DNA of 64,000 bases from Blastocladiella emersonii ATCC 22665 (taxonomy: Eukaryota; Blastocladiomycota; Blastocladiomycetes; Blastocladiales; Blastocladiaceae). Position 1 is the first letter of the stretch. Each line of letters opens with the position of its first letter. The notes below the pieces were generated by a model. That model ran no database searches. It had not been told where the DNA came from and saw only the letters and a program-made list of their open reading frames with translations. The translations under genes and the position numbers were made by a program. The DNA is taken from NCBI GenBank assembly GCA_025594325.1, contig JANHCV010000002.1, positions 2,480,001 through 2,544,000 of the forward strand, in the 5' to 3' direction. This document shows, piece after piece, positions 62,730 through 64,000 of this stretch.

Positions 62730-64000
62730 TGCATCAAGTGCGAGAGCTGGGCATCGAGCTCCGCGTTGTCCCCGCGGTCTCGCCCAGGGAGCGCGCCAGG
62801 AGTGCTCCACGACGCGTCGCGCCACACTCGCTGGCCAGCGAGCGGGCTGGAGATCACCCGCGCCGGTTAACGGTGGAATGGATTTCTCGTTTTTGGCACC
62901 ACGTCGGGTCAGCGGTGGACGCGAGGTTTATCACCGCGTGAGGCGCCGCCCGCTTTCCCACTGCCGACCACCACGAAGCGAATGGAAGCACAGTCTAGAC
63001 CACGACGTACAACTTGATGCAACGGGTGTTTACCGCTGATTTGAACGAGCCTTGGGCGCCACGAGTGAGTCTTCGAGTACGCGACGCCACTGCAGTCAAC
63101 CGTACGCCGCCGCGGGGTTGCTTACGGCCGCCTCCACCTCGCAGGAAGCGGATCGGTTGCCTGAATCCTAAACGAAAGATGCAGGTTGAGCCGGATGACT
63201 TTGATAAATACGAGGCGTGCCGAGCGACGCTGTGGGCCGATCGGGAGAGCCTCGCGTTTTTCAACCGTTGACGCTGCTGTATGTGCTCCTCCGCTTCAAC
63301 TGTCCGAGTGACAGGAGACGCTGATGACCCACGCGTTTGGCGGGTAGGACCCGAGCGGCTCACACGATGTGCACGGCAAGCAAAGCCACACAGGATGCGA
63401 CAGGCAACCGAACAGCTTTCGATTGCCTGCATGTTCTCCTGTCGCCCTCGCTGATGTCGACCTGATCTGTACACCGCGTATGCGGCTTTACGCCCGTCCT
63501 GTTAACGAGCTTTCCTAGTGGAGGGTCTCCGCGTCGCACAAGACAAGCAACAATGTGCGTGTGCTCGTGGGTTTCTGCGCGACACAGAGTGTTACACAAT
63601 TGCGTTACCGAGAAGAAACGCTTTGGCTGCAGCTCAACTCTCACCCACCTTCCTGCACCGCGCTGTGTAGGCCGCACTCGCTCGGGCGCCGTGAAATGAC
63701 CGCGTCGCCCGCGCGAGTGCGGCCCTCTGTACAATCTCATGGTCGCAGCGCGGTGCACGCTGGTTGCGGTGGGAGCTTTGGGCGCGGGGCGGCGTTTGTC
63801 GATTGCGTGCTCCTACCATGATTTGGAATATAGAAAGCAGGGTACTCGGAGCGGTACTCGAGGAGATCGGTGCGCGCGTCTGCAGCAGCAGCCAAAGACG
63901 CGTCGCGCCACTCACGTTCTGCTTCCTCGCACGAATTTCGAGAAACTCGCCGCGAAAACAACTCAACAACTCACTACATAAGGTTCAAAACTACATCTCA
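62730..64000. other. Right-edge region with no recognisable gene
   Basis: About 1.27 kb upstream of the oxygenase. It carries ACGCGT cores at 62812 and 63898. Frames here are short and have no domain signatures; the end of a gene lying beyond the window cannot be excluded. Confidence 0.4.

Noticed and set aside
1-64000. CRISPR arrays, bacterial operons, transposons or viral insertions
   Set aside because: No regularly spaced repeats, ribosome-binding sites, terminal inverted repeats, transposase, integrase, reverse transcriptase or capsid-like proteins were seen.

Overview
This window looks like nuclear DNA of a basidiomycete yeast, most likely a tremellomycete of the Trichosporonales type. 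That is an inference from very GC-rich coding sequence, many short introns (mostly 55-76 nt) with GTACGT/GTGCGT-like donors and CTNAC/CTAAC branch sites, and the gene content (Argonaute, SAP30-like, GT31 and carotenoid oxygenase genes, several genes derived from two-component signalling). There are about 28 protein-coding loci on both strands, no operons, no rRNA and no convincing complete tRNA. Long open frames antisense to almost every gene are codon-bias shadows.

Layout. 1-25.9 kb is a dense housekeeping block: an edge-truncated type II membrane glycosyltransferase (-), RNA polymerase I subunit RPA12 (+), a SAP30-like Sin3-binding protein (-), an Sfp1-like zinc-finger regulator (-), a 2.2 kb interval with no gene seen, an unrecognised acidic protein (-), a TcdA/TCD tRNA t6A dehydratase (+), an M1 aminopeptidase (+), a GT31-like glycosyltransferase (-), a DNAJC11-type J-protein (-), the GPI transamidase subunit PIG-T/Gpi16 (+) and an Argonaute (+).

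26.3-43.7 kb is an accessory-looking block, all on the + strand except one HMG-box gene. It holds a CHASE/PAS hybrid-histidine-kinase-like gene with a ruined ATP site, an unrecognised protein made of two internal repeats, a tandem pair of polytopic membrane proteins of which the second is a pseudogene, and two large paralogues that look like hybrid histidine kinases whose catalytic residues have decayed, including the receiver phospho-acceptor Asp and the conserved Lys. This cluster of apparently dead two-component proteins beside a duplicated membrane protein is the most unusual part of the window.

43.8-64 kb is housekeeping again: OLA1 (-), PEX12 (+), QCR7 (-), an SH3 single-pass membrane protein resembling Fus1 (-), a ubiquitin-specific protease (-), a Rad51-family paralogue with an altered Walker A (+), a vacuolar M28 protease (-), a coiled-coil protein with four 43-44 residue repeats (-) and a carotenoid cleavage oxygenase (-). 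The last kilobase shows no recognisable gene.

Gene models were spliced by hand, using frame continuity and family motifs to choose sites. Two introns need GC-AG boundaries, three are stop-free multiples of three, and one aminopeptidase exon is only 18 nt.
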